Part shown: in pieces, positions 7,709 through 15,839 of the stretch | Layout: every line of letters starts with the position of its first letter | Position numbering within the stretch: the stretch's first letter is position 1 | Assembly: GCA_049688015.1 (NCBI GenBank) | Contig: JBAVJZ010000053.1 | Location: 1-16,335, forward strand | DNA from: CSP1-8 sp049688015 | GTDB lineage: Bacteria > Desulfobacterota > Deferrimicrobia > Deferrimicrobiales > Deferrimicrobiaceae | DNA: 16,335 bases | Direction: 5' to 3' | Notes under the pieces: generated by a model | Database searches by the model: none | Seen by the model: the letters and a program-made list of their open reading frames with translations, nothing else | What the model was told of the DNA's origin: nothing | Program-made: the position numbers and the translations under genes

Positions 7709-9415
7709 CTACTCCCCTGAGGTCGTCCGGACCGCTTCTTCCAGCGTAGTGATCCCATTCCGCGCCTTGCTCACGGCGTCCTCCCGCATCGTGGACATCC
7801 CCTCCGACCGGGCCGTTTCCAGCAGTTCCTGCGTGTTCGCCCGCCGCATCACCAGGCGGGTGATCTCGGGGGTCACCTCCATGATCTCGAAGACCCCCAA
7901 CCGGCCGCGGTAACCCGACTTGCCGCAATGGTCGCACCCCTCCCCCCGCACGAAGGTCCCGGGGTCCGACCCGGGGGGGATGCCGGCGCGCTCGAGTATC
8001 TCCTCCCGGGGGGTGTAGGGAACCCGACACTTGGGGCAATTCATCCGTAACAGCGCCTGGCCGATGATCGCCCGGACCGACGAGGCGACGAGGAACGGCT
8101 CCTGCCCCATGTTGATCAGCCGGGGAATCGCCCCCACCGCATCGTTTGTGTGGAGGGTGGAGAAGACAAGGTGCCCCGTCAAGGCCGAGCGGATGGCCAG
8201 CTCGACGGTCTCCGCGTCCCGCATCTCCCCGACGAGGATGACGTCGGGGTCGTGCCGGAGGACGGCCCGCAATCCCGAGGCGAAGGTCACTCCCGCCTTC
8301 ACGTTGATCTGGCATTGCCGGATAATCGAGAGTTCGTACTCCACCGGGTCCTCGAGCGTGACGATGCTCCGGTCGAGCGTGTTGATGTAGGAAAGAGCGG
8401 AGTAGAGGGTCGTCGTCTTCCCCGACCCCGTCGGGCCGCAGACCAGAAGGATTCCGTTGCGGCTTCCGATCGCATGGCGGAACCGGTCGAGGGTACGCTC
8501 GTCGAACCCGAGCGTGTCAAGCCCCATCACGAGCCGCGACCGGTCCAGAAGACGTAGGACCACGTTCTCCCCCTGCACCGTGGGGAGCGTGGAGACCCGA
8601 AGGTCCACCTTTCTCTTCCCCTGAAGAAACCGGATCTTGCCGTCCTGGGGCTGCCGGGATTCCGCGATGTTCAAGCCCGCGAGGATCTTGATCCGGGCCG
8701 TGACGGCGGGCTGGAGGGTCTTCGGCAGGGACGGCCCCTGCCTGAGCTGCCCGTCGATGCGGAACCGGATCCTGAGGATCTTCTCTTCGGGCTCGAGATG
8801 GATGTCCGTCGCACCCTCCTGCACCCCTGTCAGGAACAGCTGGTCCACGAGCCGCACGATGGGAGCCCCGGACGCGAGGTCTGCCTCGGTGACCCGGCCG
8901 GCCTCGACCTGCCGGACCGATTTCTGGATGATCTCCTCGAGGGTGCCCCCGCCCGTGTAATAGTGATCGATCGCCTGGAGGATGCCGGACTCCGTCGCGG
9001 ATACAACTTCCACGGAGTACCCGGTCGCGCGCTGGACCTCGTCGATGGCCAACACGTCGAAGACGTTCGCCATCGCGACCGTCAGGCGGGGCGGGTCCAG
9101 GTGGATCGGGATGATCTTGTACCGGCGCGCCATCGCTTCGCTTACGCACTTGACCGCGGCGGGGTCGATCAGGGAGTTGTCGAGCTGCACGAAGGTGACG
9201 CCGGCCTCGGAGGCAAGGACCGACGAGACCAGCTCCTGGGTGACGAACCCCAGGTTGATGAGGATCTCCCCGATCCGTTCTCCGGTGCGCTTCTGTTCCC
9301 GAAGCCCAAGCTCGAGCTGGTCTTTCGTTACGAGTCCCGCCTCGATCAGGCGTTCCCCCAGCAGCTTCCGCTTCGGCGGCGTCTTTACGTCCTTTTGCGC
9401 CTCCACCGTCTTCAT
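7709..9415 (-). CDS. GspE/PilB/MshE-type assembly ATPase with MshEN-like c-di-GMP domain
   Basis: This 568-residue hexameric ATPase drives pilin polymerisation from the cytoplasm. The N-terminal region (about 17-75) holds two MshEN-type motifs, starting LLGERLIEAG (18-27) and RIGEILINLG (47-56). Walker A is GPTGSGKT (327-334), the Asp box TLEDPVEY (353-360), Walker B near DVILVGEMRD (391-400) and the His box includes STLHTND (419-425). Two CxxC pairs (460/463 and 494/497) form the zinc site of assembly ATPases, as opposed to PilT retraction ATPases. ATG at 9415 follows GAGGAAAAC. In MshE the MshEN domain binds c-di-GMP; here the first Arg is Leu and the last Gln of the second motif is Glu, so binding is uncertain. 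An N-terminal MshEN pair plus neighbour order favours MshE over GspE. Confidence 0.94.
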   Translation of the reverse strand: MKTVEAQKDVKTPPKRKLLGERLIEAGLVTKDQLELGLREQKRTGERIGEILINLGFVTQELVSSVLASEAGVTFVQLDNSLIDPAAVKCVSEAMARRYKIIPIHLDPPRLTVAMANVFDVLAIDEVQRATGYSVEVVSATESGILQAIDHYYTGGGTLEEIIQKSVRQVEAGRVTEADLASGAPIVRLVDQLFLTGVQEGATDIHLEPEEKILRIRFRIDGQLRQGPSLPKTLQPAVTARIKILAGLNIAESRQPQDGKIRFLQGKRKVDLRVSTLPTVQGENVVLRLLDRSRLVMGLDTLGFDERTLDRFRHAIGSRNGILLVCGPTGSGKTTTLYSALSYINTLDRSIVTLEDPVEYELSIIRQCQINVKAGVTFASGLRAVLRHDPDVILVGEMRDAETVELAIRSALTGHLVFSTLHTNDAVGAIPRLINMGQEPFLVASSVRAIIGQALLRMNCPKCRVPYTPREEILERAGIPPGSDPGTFVRGEGCDHCGKSGYRGRLGVFEIMEVTPEITRLVMRRANTQELLETARSEGMSTMREDAVSKARNGITTLEEAVRTTSGE

Positions 9416-9440
9416 GTTTTCCTCTTCCGCTCCCGATCAG

Positions 9441-9469
9441 AAAAAAAGCCGAAGCGTACCTTCGGCTTT
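9441..9469 (-). terminator. Rho-independent terminator between prepilin and ATPase genes
   Basis: On the minus strand a perfect 10-base stem (AAAGCCGAAG and CTTCGGCTTT) with a 5-base loop is followed by a run of seven T, three of which belong to the stem. It lies 25 bases after the prepilin stop and 25 bases before the ATPase start. There is little room for a new promoter between it and the ATPase ribosome site, so the downstream genes may depend on read-through. Confidence 0.85.
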
Positions 9470-9494
9470 CCTGTATTTTCTCCCATCCCTTCCC

Positions 9495-10079
9495 CTACTG
9501 GATGCGGAACGCGATGTCGTCCCCGCCCGGCGTGGTGACGGCACCGGCGATGTTCGTTTCCACGACACCGTTCTTTCCCGCGGAGAGGACCCACACCGGG
9601 GGAGGCGGGACAGCCACCGAGGTGAACTCCTGGGAGTTAATTACGTAGGCTCTTGCCCACGGATCCTGCGGAAAGGTCGTGCCGTACGGGCCGTTCCACC
9701 GGGTTTCTCCCGTAGCCGGGTATCCATGCGAATTCGTGACCAGATGGGTATCGAGCAGGTTCCACCGGTTCCCGCCGGCGGCGGCCCAGCCGGTCGCCGT
9801 GCCGAAGAAGGCAGCATTGGGCGCCGTCGCCCCGGTGTAGAGACCAAGGTAATTGGTGGTCGCGTTCTGCCGGTTCGGCCACCGTCCCAGGTCCTTCATC
9901 GCATTCACCACCGCGGCGCCGATCACCTGCGTCTCGTTCCTGGCCTTCGCCACCTTCGAGTCGTCGATGTACTTCGTGATGAACGGCGTCAGGATCGCCG
10001 CCAGAATGGCGATCACGGCCACGACGACCACCACCTCGATGAGGGTAAATCCTCTTTCCGCCTGCCTGTTTCTCATCAT
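9495..10079 (-). CDS. GspG/MshA-like type IV prepilin (likely main pilin)
   Basis: This 194-residue prepilin has a ten-residue positively charged leader ending in RG, then FTLIEVVVVVAVIAILAAIL, the classic N-methylated pilin helix with Glu5. The globular part includes GRWP, NGPYGTTFPQDPWARAY and a C-terminal SAGKNG...GGDDI stretch that resembles the GspG calcium loop. GGGAGG lies just before the start; ATG at 10076 is an equally placed alternative. The gene stands alone between a structured leader and a strong terminator, as expected for a subunit needed in excess over the assembly machine. Whether it builds a surface pilus or a secretion pseudopilus cannot be decided from sequence. Confidence 0.9.
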   Translation of the reverse strand: MMRNRQAERGFTLIEVVVVVAVIAILAAILTPFITKYIDDSKVAKARNETQVIGAAVVNAMKDLGRWPNRQNATTNYLGLYTGATAPNAAFFGTATGWAAAGGNRWNLLDTHLVTNSHGYPATGETRWNGPYGTTFPQDPWARAYVINSQEFTSVAVPPPPVWVLSAGKNGVVETNIAGAVTTPGGDDIAFRIQ

Positions 10080-10095
10080 TCATTCCTCCCGGTCG

Positions 10096-10135
10096 CTTGC
10101 GAATGTGGTTTACAGGGGTGCTTTCGCAAACCCCC
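10096..10135 (-). promoter_or_regulatory. Structured leader upstream of the prepilin gene
   Basis: The 131-base gap before the prepilin start holds two competing inverted repeats. TTGCGAA (10097-10103) pairs with TTCGCAA (10123-10129). Overlapping it, the minus-strand RNA can form GGGG-UU-UGC-GAAA-GCA-CCCC (10115-10134), a stem with a GAAA tetraloop. Further upstream (about 10150-10190) the DNA is AT-rich and would suit a promoter, but no convincing -35/-10 or sigma-54 site was found. The element could be an operator or an mRNA-stabilising leader. Confidence 0.4.
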
Positions 10136-10210
10136 TTTCTCCTTACTGAAGGTGTATCGGAAGACAAATTTGAAACTTTAATGGAAAAAGAACGGGAAAA
10201 ACGGAGGAAA

Positions 10211-11200
10211 TCAGCGAGTGCGGGAAACGATATAGTCGGAAAGTGTCAACAGGCCGTCCCGGGCGGGAGAGGCAGGCAGGGAGCCGAGGTGTCTCTTCCC
10301 CCGGTTCACGAAATATTTCGCCCGGCGATTGGTGTATTCCAGGCCGCCGTTCCTCGCGACCATTTTCGCCAGGAAGGAGACCTCCCGGTCGGTGAATTTC
10401 CTGCGGTCCAGGATCTCCCAGGCTTTCCGGCGGTCGCCGTTTCGCGCCTCCCGCAACGCATGGATGAGCGGGAGGGTGATCTTCCCCTCGCTCAGATCCT
10501 GGAGAGGCCGCTTTCCGAGGTTCTTCTCGGTGCCCACGTAATCGAGGATGTCGTCCATGAGCTGGAACGCGATCCCGACCGACTTGCCGTACTCGAACAT
10601 CCGCTTGCGCAACGGCTTGCTGGCGCCAGCCAGGACGGCTCCCGTCTCGCTCGCGGCGGCGATGAGCGACGCCGTCTTGTGGAAGACGACCCGCAGGTAA
10701 TCGTTCTCCGATATCCTCCGGTCGGCGGACTTCATGAGCTGGAGCACCTCCCCTTCGGAGAGGGAGACAAGCGTTCGGGCGTAGATGCCAAGAACATCCA
10801 GATCACCGTCCTCGGTCATCAGCTGCGATGCGCGCGCGAAGAGGAAATCCCCCACGAGGATGCTCACGGAATTCCCGTAGACGATGTTCGCCGCAGGCTT
10901 GCCGCGGCGCACGACCCCGCCGTCCACCACGTCGTCGTGCAAGAGGGTCGCGTTGTGCATGTACTCCGTCACGACGGACATGACGATCCTGCGCGGGCCG
11001 GTGTAGCCGCACGCCTCCGCGACGAGCAGGAGAACCGCGGGGCGGAACCGCTTCCCTCCCGAAAGGGTGATGTGCCTGCCGACGACGGGTATCAGAGGAA
11101 CGGGGGATTTGAGCTGGGTGACAAGCGCCTTCTCTACCTTCCGCAGATCGCCCTTCAGGTACCGGAAGACGCCGTCGATGTCCGTATCTCTTCCTTTCAT
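10211..11200 (-). CDS. Long-chain trans-polyprenyl diphosphate synthase (IspB-like)
   Basis: This 329-residue enzyme adds isopentenyl units to an allylic diphosphate to make the side chain of menaquinone or ubiquinone. It has GGKRFRP (48-54), the first aspartate-rich motif DDVVD (89-93), RRGKPAAN just after it, the second motif DDILD (216-220), and the GKRPLQDLSEGKITLPLI stretch (229-246). The residue five before the first Asp is Ala and no aromatic blocks the pocket, consistent with a long product. ATG at 11200 is preferred over an in-frame TTG six bases upstream; the ribosome site is weak. The gene stands apart from the prepilin unit and diverges from rlmE. Product chain length cannot be read from sequence, so no symbol is given. 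Confidence 0.9.
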   Translation of the reverse strand: MKGRDTDIDGVFRYLKGDLRKVEKALVTQLKSPVPLIPVVGRHITLSGGKRFRPAVLLLVAEACGYTGPRRIVMSVVTEYMHNATLLHDDVVDGGVVRRGKPAANIVYGNSVSILVGDFLFARASQLMTEDGDLDVLGIYARTLVSLSEGEVLQLMKSADRRISENDYLRVVFHKTASLIAAASETGAVLAGASKPLRKRMFEYGKSVGIAFQLMDDILDYVGTEKNLGKRPLQDLSEGKITLPLIHALREARNGDRRKAWEILDRRKFTDREVSFLAKMVARNGGLEYTNRRAKYFVNRGKRHLGSLPASPARDGLLTLSDYIVSRTR

Positions 11201-11269
11201 GGGCAAAAAGACTCTATCGTGGCGGGGTTCCCACTGTCAACCGCGGCACCGATCGGATAGCATGAAGGG

Positions 11270-11863
11270 GTGTACAAGAGGAAGGACGCCTTTCACGCGA
11301 AGGCAAAAAAAGAGGGATACCGCTCGCGGGCGGCATACAAACTTCTGGAGTTCGCCGCGGCGGAGAAGATCGTTGCGGCGGGTGACCACGTGGTCGATGC
11401 CGGGGCCGCCCCGGGCGGTTGGAGCCAGGTTCTGGTGCGGCTCGTGGGACAGAAGGGAAAGGTGGCCGCCGTCGACATCCTTCCGATGGACCCGCTCCCC
11501 GGGGAAAACTTCCGCTTCTTTCCCCGTGATATCACGGATCCTTCGCTTCCCGCGGAGGTCGTCGCCTTCCTGGGGAGAAAAGCGGACGCTATCGTTTCGG
11601 ACGCTGCGCCGAACACGACGGGGATATCGTTCACCGACCAGGCACGTTCGGCCGATCTGGTCCGCTCCGTTCTCTTCTTCGCGAGGGAAACGCTTCGCGA
11701 GGGAGGGACGTTTCTGGCCAAGATATTCGAGGGCGCCGAGTCCGATGACGTGGTGAGGGAACTGCGGATGTCGTTCGGCCAGGTCCGCAGGGTCCGGCCC
11801 GCCGCAACACGGAAGGAATCGTTCGAGCTCTACCTGCTGGCGCGCAAGTTCCGCGGGACCTAG
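11270..11863 (+). CDS. rlmE: 23S rRNA (uridine-2'-O)-methyltransferase RlmE (FtsJ)
   Basis: This 197-residue protein methylates the ribose of U2552 (E. coli numbering) in the 23S rRNA A-loop using S-adenosylmethionine. It shows GYRSRAAYKL (16-25), the SAM motif VVDAGAAPGGWSQ (41-53), LPMDPLPG (71-78) and SDAAPNTTG (110-118). The catalytic K-D-K-E set of FtsJ aligns with K24, D111, K151 and E186. The GTG start at 11270 is chosen because it keeps the conserved N-terminal basic segment; AAGGGG directly abuts it, which is a poor spacing, so translation may be modest. It is a single gene, divergent from the polyprenyl synthase and convergent with radA. Confidence 0.93.
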   Translation: MYKRKDAFHAKAKKEGYRSRAAYKLLEFAAAEKIVAAGDHVVDAGAAPGGWSQVLVRLVGQKGKVAAVDILPMDPLPGENFRFFPRDITDPSLPAEVVAFLGRKADAIVSDAAPNTTGISFTDQARSADLVRSVLFFARETLREGGTFLAKIFEGAESDDVVRELRMSFGQVRRVRPAATRKESFELYLLARKFRGT

Positions 11864-11963
11864 TGCACCGTCTCGCAAATCCCTTGGCATTCGAGCGCCG
11901 CTGCATCCGGGCCCGAACGACGTGAATTACCCCCGCAGGCAGCCGCAACAGACCCTTTTTCCC

Positions 11964-11987
11964 GGAGAAAGGAACGGGGGACCCCCG
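11964..11987 (-). terminator. Possible terminator after radA
   Basis: In the 127-base convergent gap between rlmE and radA, the minus strand reads CGGGGGTCCCCCG followed by TTCCTTTCT. The stem is only five G-C pairs with a 3-base loop and the T-tract is interrupted. No clear terminator for rlmE was seen in the gap. Confidence 0.3.
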
Positions 11988-11990
11988 CGA

Positions 11991-13358
11991 TCACCGTTTC
12001 CCCACCAGGCCGAGAGCATCCCGCACGTGGTGGATCGGCACCAGCGTCAGGGGGAACTTCGCGGAGAGCCGCTCGGCGTTCGACGCCGGCAGGAGCACCC
12101 GCGTGAACCCCATCTTCGCCGCCTCGTTCAGCCGGCTTTCCGCCATGGGGACCGCCCGCACTTCTCCCCCCAGCCCCACCTCGCCGAAGGCCGCCGTGCC
12201 GGACGGAATGACCTGGTCCCGGTAGCTGCCGGCCACCGCACACAGCAGCGGAAGGTCCGCCGCGGTCTCCTCCAGCCGGATCCCCCCCGCCACGTTCACG
12301 AAGATGTCCTGGTTGTACAGGGACAGCCCCGCCTTCTTCTCGAGGATCGCGCACAGCAGGACGACGCGGTTGGTGTCCGCTCCCAGCGTGGTCCGTCGCG
12401 GCATCGCGAGGAACGACTGGCTGGTCAACGCCTGGACCTCGACGAGGAGGGGCCGGGTTCCTTCCACCGCGGGAAACACGATCGTCCCCGAGGTCTCCCC
12501 GGACCGCTCCGAAATGAACAGCCCCGAAGGGTCGGCTACCTCGGACAGCCCCGTGGAGCGCATCTCGAACACACCGATCTCGTTCGTGGAGCCAAACCGG
12601 TTCTTTACAGCCTTCAAGATCCTGAACGGATGTCCTTTTTCCCCCTCGAAGTAAAGAACGGTGTCCACCAGGTGCTCCAGCACCCGCGGCCCGGCGATCG
12701 TTCCCTCCTTGGTGACGTGTCCCACGAGGAAGACCGACACGCCCGCCTTCTTTCCGAAGAAGACAAGCCTGCCCGCGCACTCGCGCACCTGTCCGACGGC
12801 GCCCGGCGCACCGGGAAGGTCGGACGTGAACATCGTCTGGATGGAGTCGACGACAAGAGCAAAAGGGGAAATCTCGGATGTCGCCGCGATCACCCGCTCG
12901 ACCGACGTCTCGGACATCAGGTAGATTCCCGACGATGCCACGCCGAGCCGGGAGGCGCGCAGCTTCACCTGCGCCTCCGATTCCTCCCCGGAGACGTACA
13001 GCACCGTCCTGCCCTCCCGGGCAAGGCCGCTTGCCACCTGCAGGAGTACGGTCGATTTGCCGATCCCCGGGTCCCCGCCGATAAGCGTCGCCGAGGAGGG
13101 AACCACGCCGCCCCCCATGACGCGGTCGAATTCCCCGATCCCGCACCGGGTGCGCTCCGAGGCGCTCTCCGACACGTCGGCCAGGGGAACCGGCTTCGAC
13201 GCGGGAAACCCCTCCGAGGCGACGCGGTACTTCGCCTCCGGGGCCGCCACCTCCTCGACGATGGATCCCCACTGGCCGCAGTCGGGACACTTGCCCAGCC
13301 ACTTCGGGGAAGTGAACCCGCAGGCGGTGCAGGCGTACTCGACCTTTACCTTCGCCAC
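11991..13358 (-). CDS. radA: DNA repair and recombination protein RadA
   Basis: This 455-residue protein is the normal RadA length. It carries a C4 zinc finger (C10, C13, C24, C27), a RecA-like ATPase with Walker A GDPGIGKS (95-102), the RadA-specific KNRFG motif (252-256) and a C-terminal Lon-like domain. RadA promotes branch migration in homologous recombination. GTG at 13358 is chosen because it gives the conserved opening before the zinc finger and has GGGAGG about ten bases upstream; the frame to 13622 is an artefact over larC. It overlaps the end of larC by 13 bases, so the two genes are likely co-transcribed and coupled. Confidence 0.95.
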   Translation of the reverse strand: MAKVKVEYACTACGFTSPKWLGKCPDCGQWGSIVEEVAAPEAKYRVASEGFPASKPVPLADVSESASERTRCGIGEFDRVMGGGVVPSSATLIGGDPGIGKSTVLLQVASGLAREGRTVLYVSGEESEAQVKLRASRLGVASSGIYLMSETSVERVIAATSEISPFALVVDSIQTMFTSDLPGAPGAVGQVRECAGRLVFFGKKAGVSVFLVGHVTKEGTIAGPRVLEHLVDTVLYFEGEKGHPFRILKAVKNRFGSTNEIGVFEMRSTGLSEVADPSGLFISERSGETSGTIVFPAVEGTRPLLVEVQALTSQSFLAMPRRTTLGADTNRVVLLCAILEKKAGLSLYNQDIFVNVAGGIRLEETAADLPLLCAVAGSYRDQVIPSGTAAFGEVGLGGEVRAVPMAESRLNEAAKMGFTRVLLPASNAERLSAKFPLTLVPIHHVRDALGLVGKR

Positions 13359-14521
13359 TCCCTGGCCACCTCCCAGGCCACCTCCTCGAAGGATGCCTTT
13401 CCCGACCGGACGATCCTGCGCACGTCGTCGTACTCGGGGACGGGGCGCACGGAGCCGTCCGGAAGCTCCGCCTCTTTCACCCGGACGTTTCCGAAGCGCG
13501 TCTTGACGGTCCCCGTCCTCCGGGCGAGCTTCAGCCGGTCGCAGACATGGTACCGGAGGCCGATGGCGGTCGACAGGGAAAAGACGGCCGAGGAGACGAT
13601 CTCGAGCCTCTCCTCCGGACACAGGATCCTTACCACCCAGCCGGGACGGTTCTTCTTCATCGTCGCCGGGAGGACGGCGATGTCCAGCGCCCCCGCGGCA
13701 AAGACACGCTCCATCAACACCTCGAAGCGCTGGGGGCTCATGTCGTCGATATTCGCCTCCACCTCGAGCACACGGTCATGCCCCGGCACACCGGGTACCG
13801 TCTCGCCCTCCACTATCCGGAGGATGTTCGCCCTCCCGGGGATCTCCCTGTGCCCCACGCCGATCCCGACGCCCCGGACAACCATCCCGGGGGGCCGCTC
13901 GAAAGAGACCTCGAAGGCCCGCAAAAGCGCCGCCCCCGTGGGGGTAACCAGTTCGCCGCCCCCCTCGCCGAGACGCCAGGGAGCGTCGGATAGCAACGCA
14001 AGAGACGCCGGGACCGGGACCGGAATCTTCCCGTGGGACGACCACGCCTCGCCGGATCCGCCGGGAAGAGACGAGCAGAAAGCGCCCGGGGCGCCGAGAT
14101 GCTCGAAGAGAAAGCAGGCCGATACGATGTCGACGATCGCGTCTGTCGCCCCCACCTCGTGGAAATGCACCTTATCCTTCGTTGTCCCGTGCACCTTCGC
14201 CTCGGCCGCGGCCAGTTTTTCGAAGCACAGGACGGCGCGCTCCCTGGTCCCCGCGGGAAGCTTCGACCGCATCAAGAGAGAGACGATGTCAGGAAGGTGC
14301 CTCGCGGATTTGCGCCCTTGTGCGGAAAGTTTGACGCTTACCCGCGTTCCCGCCATCCCCGAGGAGGATGCGCGTTCGACGGAGAGAGAATACCCGCGGA
14401 CGGGGAGACCGCGCAGCGCGCGGCGAAGCTCCTTTTCCGCTCCCGTGAGAGCAAGAAGCGCGGCACATGTCATGTCCCCCGCGATTCCTGAGAAGCAGTC
14501 GAAATAGAGGATTCTTTTCAT
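13346..14521 (-). CDS. larC: Nickel-pincer cofactor biosynthesis protein LarC
   Basis: This 391-residue protein starts MKRILYFDCFSGIAGDM, the family hallmark, with GGTGGAGAC just before ATG at 14521. Other conserved parts are VHFHEVGATDAIVDIV (118-133), LVTPTGAALL (191-200) and VEANIDDMSPQ (254-264). LarC is a CTP-dependent enzyme that inserts nickel into the pincer cofactor used by lactate racemase and related enzymes. In Lactobacillus plantarum it is made by a programmed frameshift between larC1 and larC2; here the frame is continuous. LarB, LarE and LarA are not in this window. The gene is first in a unit with radA and diverges from the integrase across a 143-base gap in which no clear promoter was recognised. 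Confidence 0.93.
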   Translation of the reverse strand: MKRILYFDCFSGIAGDMTCAALLALTGAEKELRRALRGLPVRGYSLSVERASSSGMAGTRVSVKLSAQGRKSARHLPDIVSLLMRSKLPAGTRERAVLCFEKLAAAEAKVHGTTKDKVHFHEVGATDAIVDIVSACFLFEHLGAPGAFCSSLPGGSGEAWSSHGKIPVPVPASLALLSDAPWRLGEGGGELVTPTGAALLRAFEVSFERPPGMVVRGVGIGVGHREIPGRANILRIVEGETVPGVPGHDRVLEVEANIDDMSPQRFEVLMERVFAAGALDIAVLPATMKKNRPGWVVRILCPEERLEIVSSAVFSLSTAIGLRYHVCDRLKLARRTGTVKTRFGNVRVKEAELPDGSVRPVPEYDDVRRIVRSGKASFEEVAWEVAREWRR

Positions 14522-14664
14522 GTCTCCACCGGCGGTCCCGACCGAACCGCCCTCACGGAACGGTATCACTTCCCGCCCGGATTGTCCCCAAGCCAGCCGG
14601 CACGGCAATTGCTCTACCCCCGCGGGAACGCAGTTCAATCAGGATAAACGATGAAGGAGCAGCG

Positions 14665-15654
14665 ATGGACATTTCTTTCGCATTGAATCCGTCGTCGAAC
14701 CAGGTACTCCTCGACCGGGTCCGGGACGAACTGCGGAAACGTCACTACAGCCCGAGGACCGAAGAGGCCTATACCTCCTGGATTCGGCGGTTCCTCCGCT
14801 TTCACCGGATGCGCCACCCCGCCCAGATGGCGAGGCCCGAGGTCGAGGCGTTCCTGTCCTCTCTCGCCGCGGATCGCAACGTGGCCGCGTCGACCCAGAA
14901 CCAGGCGTTGGCAGCCCTGCTCTTTTTATATCGGGACGTCCTCGGAACCGGACTCGACTGGCTCGATGGCGTCGTGCGTGCAAAGAAGCCGAAACGGCTT
15001 CCCATCGTCCTGACGCGGCAGGAGATCCAGCGGATCCTGGCCCGACTGCGCAAAGAGAAATGGATCACGGTCATGTTGATGTACGGGGCAGGTTTGCGGC
15101 TTCTCGAGTGTCTCCGACTCCGCGTGAAGGATATCGATTTCGGCTACCGGCAGATCACGGTTCGGGAAGGCAAGGGGAACCGGGACCGGGTGACCGTCCT
15201 GCCCGCGGCCGTCGAGTCGCGTCTCCAGCATCACCTGGAGGAGATCGAGACGGTTCACAGGCGGGATTTGAAAAAAAACGGGGGATACGTTAGACTCCCG
15301 GGTGCACTCGCCAGAAAATCTCCCGAGGCGGACCGGCTATGGGGCTGGCAGTGGATATTCCCGGCGGTTCGTTCCTTCACAGATCCGGGTACCGGCCGAT
15401 GCTACCGTCATCACCTCCACGAAAGCGCTGTTCAGCGCGCTGTGAAATGGGCCTCCCGTCAGGCACGCATCGACAAACCGGTGACCTGTCACACCTTCCG
15501 GCATTCTTTTGCTACCCACCTCCTGGAGGATGGGTACGACATTCGGACGACCCAGGAACTGCTCGGGCACAAGGACGTCTCCACAACCATGGTCTACACC
15601 CATGTCCTGAATCGGGGAGGCCGATCTGTCCGGAGCCCGGCAGATGTTCCCTGA
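14665..15654 (+). CDS. intI: Integron integrase IntI (tyrosine recombinase)
   Basis: This 329-residue recombinase joins attI and attC sites to capture and shuffle gene cassettes. Catalytic residues are all present: R145 (GAGLRLLE), H276 and R279 (CHTFRHSF), H302 (LLGHKDVS) and Y311 (TTMVYTHVL), with the beta-hairpin Lys near 170. The extra segment GGYVRLPGALARKSPEAD (206-223) followed by WQWIFPA is the insertion that separates IntI from XerC/D, and the C-terminus GGRSVRSPAD matches IntI proteins. ATG at 14665 has AAGGAG five bases upstream; the frame to 14467 overlaps larC and is rejected. Unusually, the gene points towards the cassettes, so attI lies beyond its 3' end. No terminator was seen after it, so read-through could express the cassettes. 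Confidence 0.95.
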   Translation: MDISFALNPSSNQVLLDRVRDELRKRHYSPRTEEAYTSWIRRFLRFHRMRHPAQMARPEVEAFLSSLAADRNVAASTQNQALAALLFLYRDVLGTGLDWLDGVVRAKKPKRLPIVLTRQEIQRILARLRKEKWITVMLMYGAGLRLLECLRLRVKDIDFGYRQITVREGKGNRDRVTVLPAAVESRLQHHLEEIETVHRRDLKKNGGYVRLPGALARKSPEADRLWGWQWIFPAVRSFTDPGTGRCYRHHLHESAVQRAVKWASRQARIDKPVTCHTFRHSFATHLLEDGYDIRTTQELLGHKDVSTTMVYTHVLNRGGRSVRSPADVP

Positions 15655-15711
15655 ACCGGAAGAGTAATCCACGCAGCCTTTCTTTCACGCGATTACCCCG
15701 CACTCTCAACA

Positions 15712-15728
15712 GCCTATCCAGTCTAGGC
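15712..15728. repeat. Inverted repeat upstream of attI, possible accessory integrase site
   Basis: GCCTA and TAGGC are separated by seven bases. The arms resemble half of an integron core site. TAGGCAG and AGTCTA found here both recur at the attI site about 120 bases downstream. The role is inferred by analogy with the DR1/DR2 accessory integrase-binding sites of attI1. Confidence 0.4.
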
Positions 15729-15839
15729 AGGGGAAAGATAACCTTTCAAAATAACGACACCATTCGAATATTTACCAACGATAAGCCAAACATATTTCCC
15801 GGGAAGACCACGCGAAACTCACAACATACAGGGATTTCT

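Noticed and set aside
6493..7758. N-terminal extension of the pseudopilin frame
   Set aside because: It overlaps the whole GspF gene in another frame; the GTG at 6492 gives a proper prepilin leader.
10104..10122. Possible sigma-54 site (GG-N11-GC) upstream of the prepilin
   Set aside because: It is on the plus strand, facing away from the prepilin, and the GG-GC spacing is 11 bases where 10 is needed.
11922..14507. Plus-strand open frame of 861 codons
   Set aside because: It is antisense to radA and larC, both of which have clear family motifs. The high GC content keeps antisense frames open, and its sequence is Arg/Pro-rich with no domain.
14522..14664. LexA-type SOS box or clear promoter for intI
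   Set aside because: No CTGT-N8-ACAG palindrome and no credible -35/-10 pair; GATAAA at 14643 lacks a matching -35.
15288..15294. GTTAGAC inside intI, resembling a core site
   Set aside because: An isolated 7-base match inside the integrase reading frame with no paired inverse core nearby.
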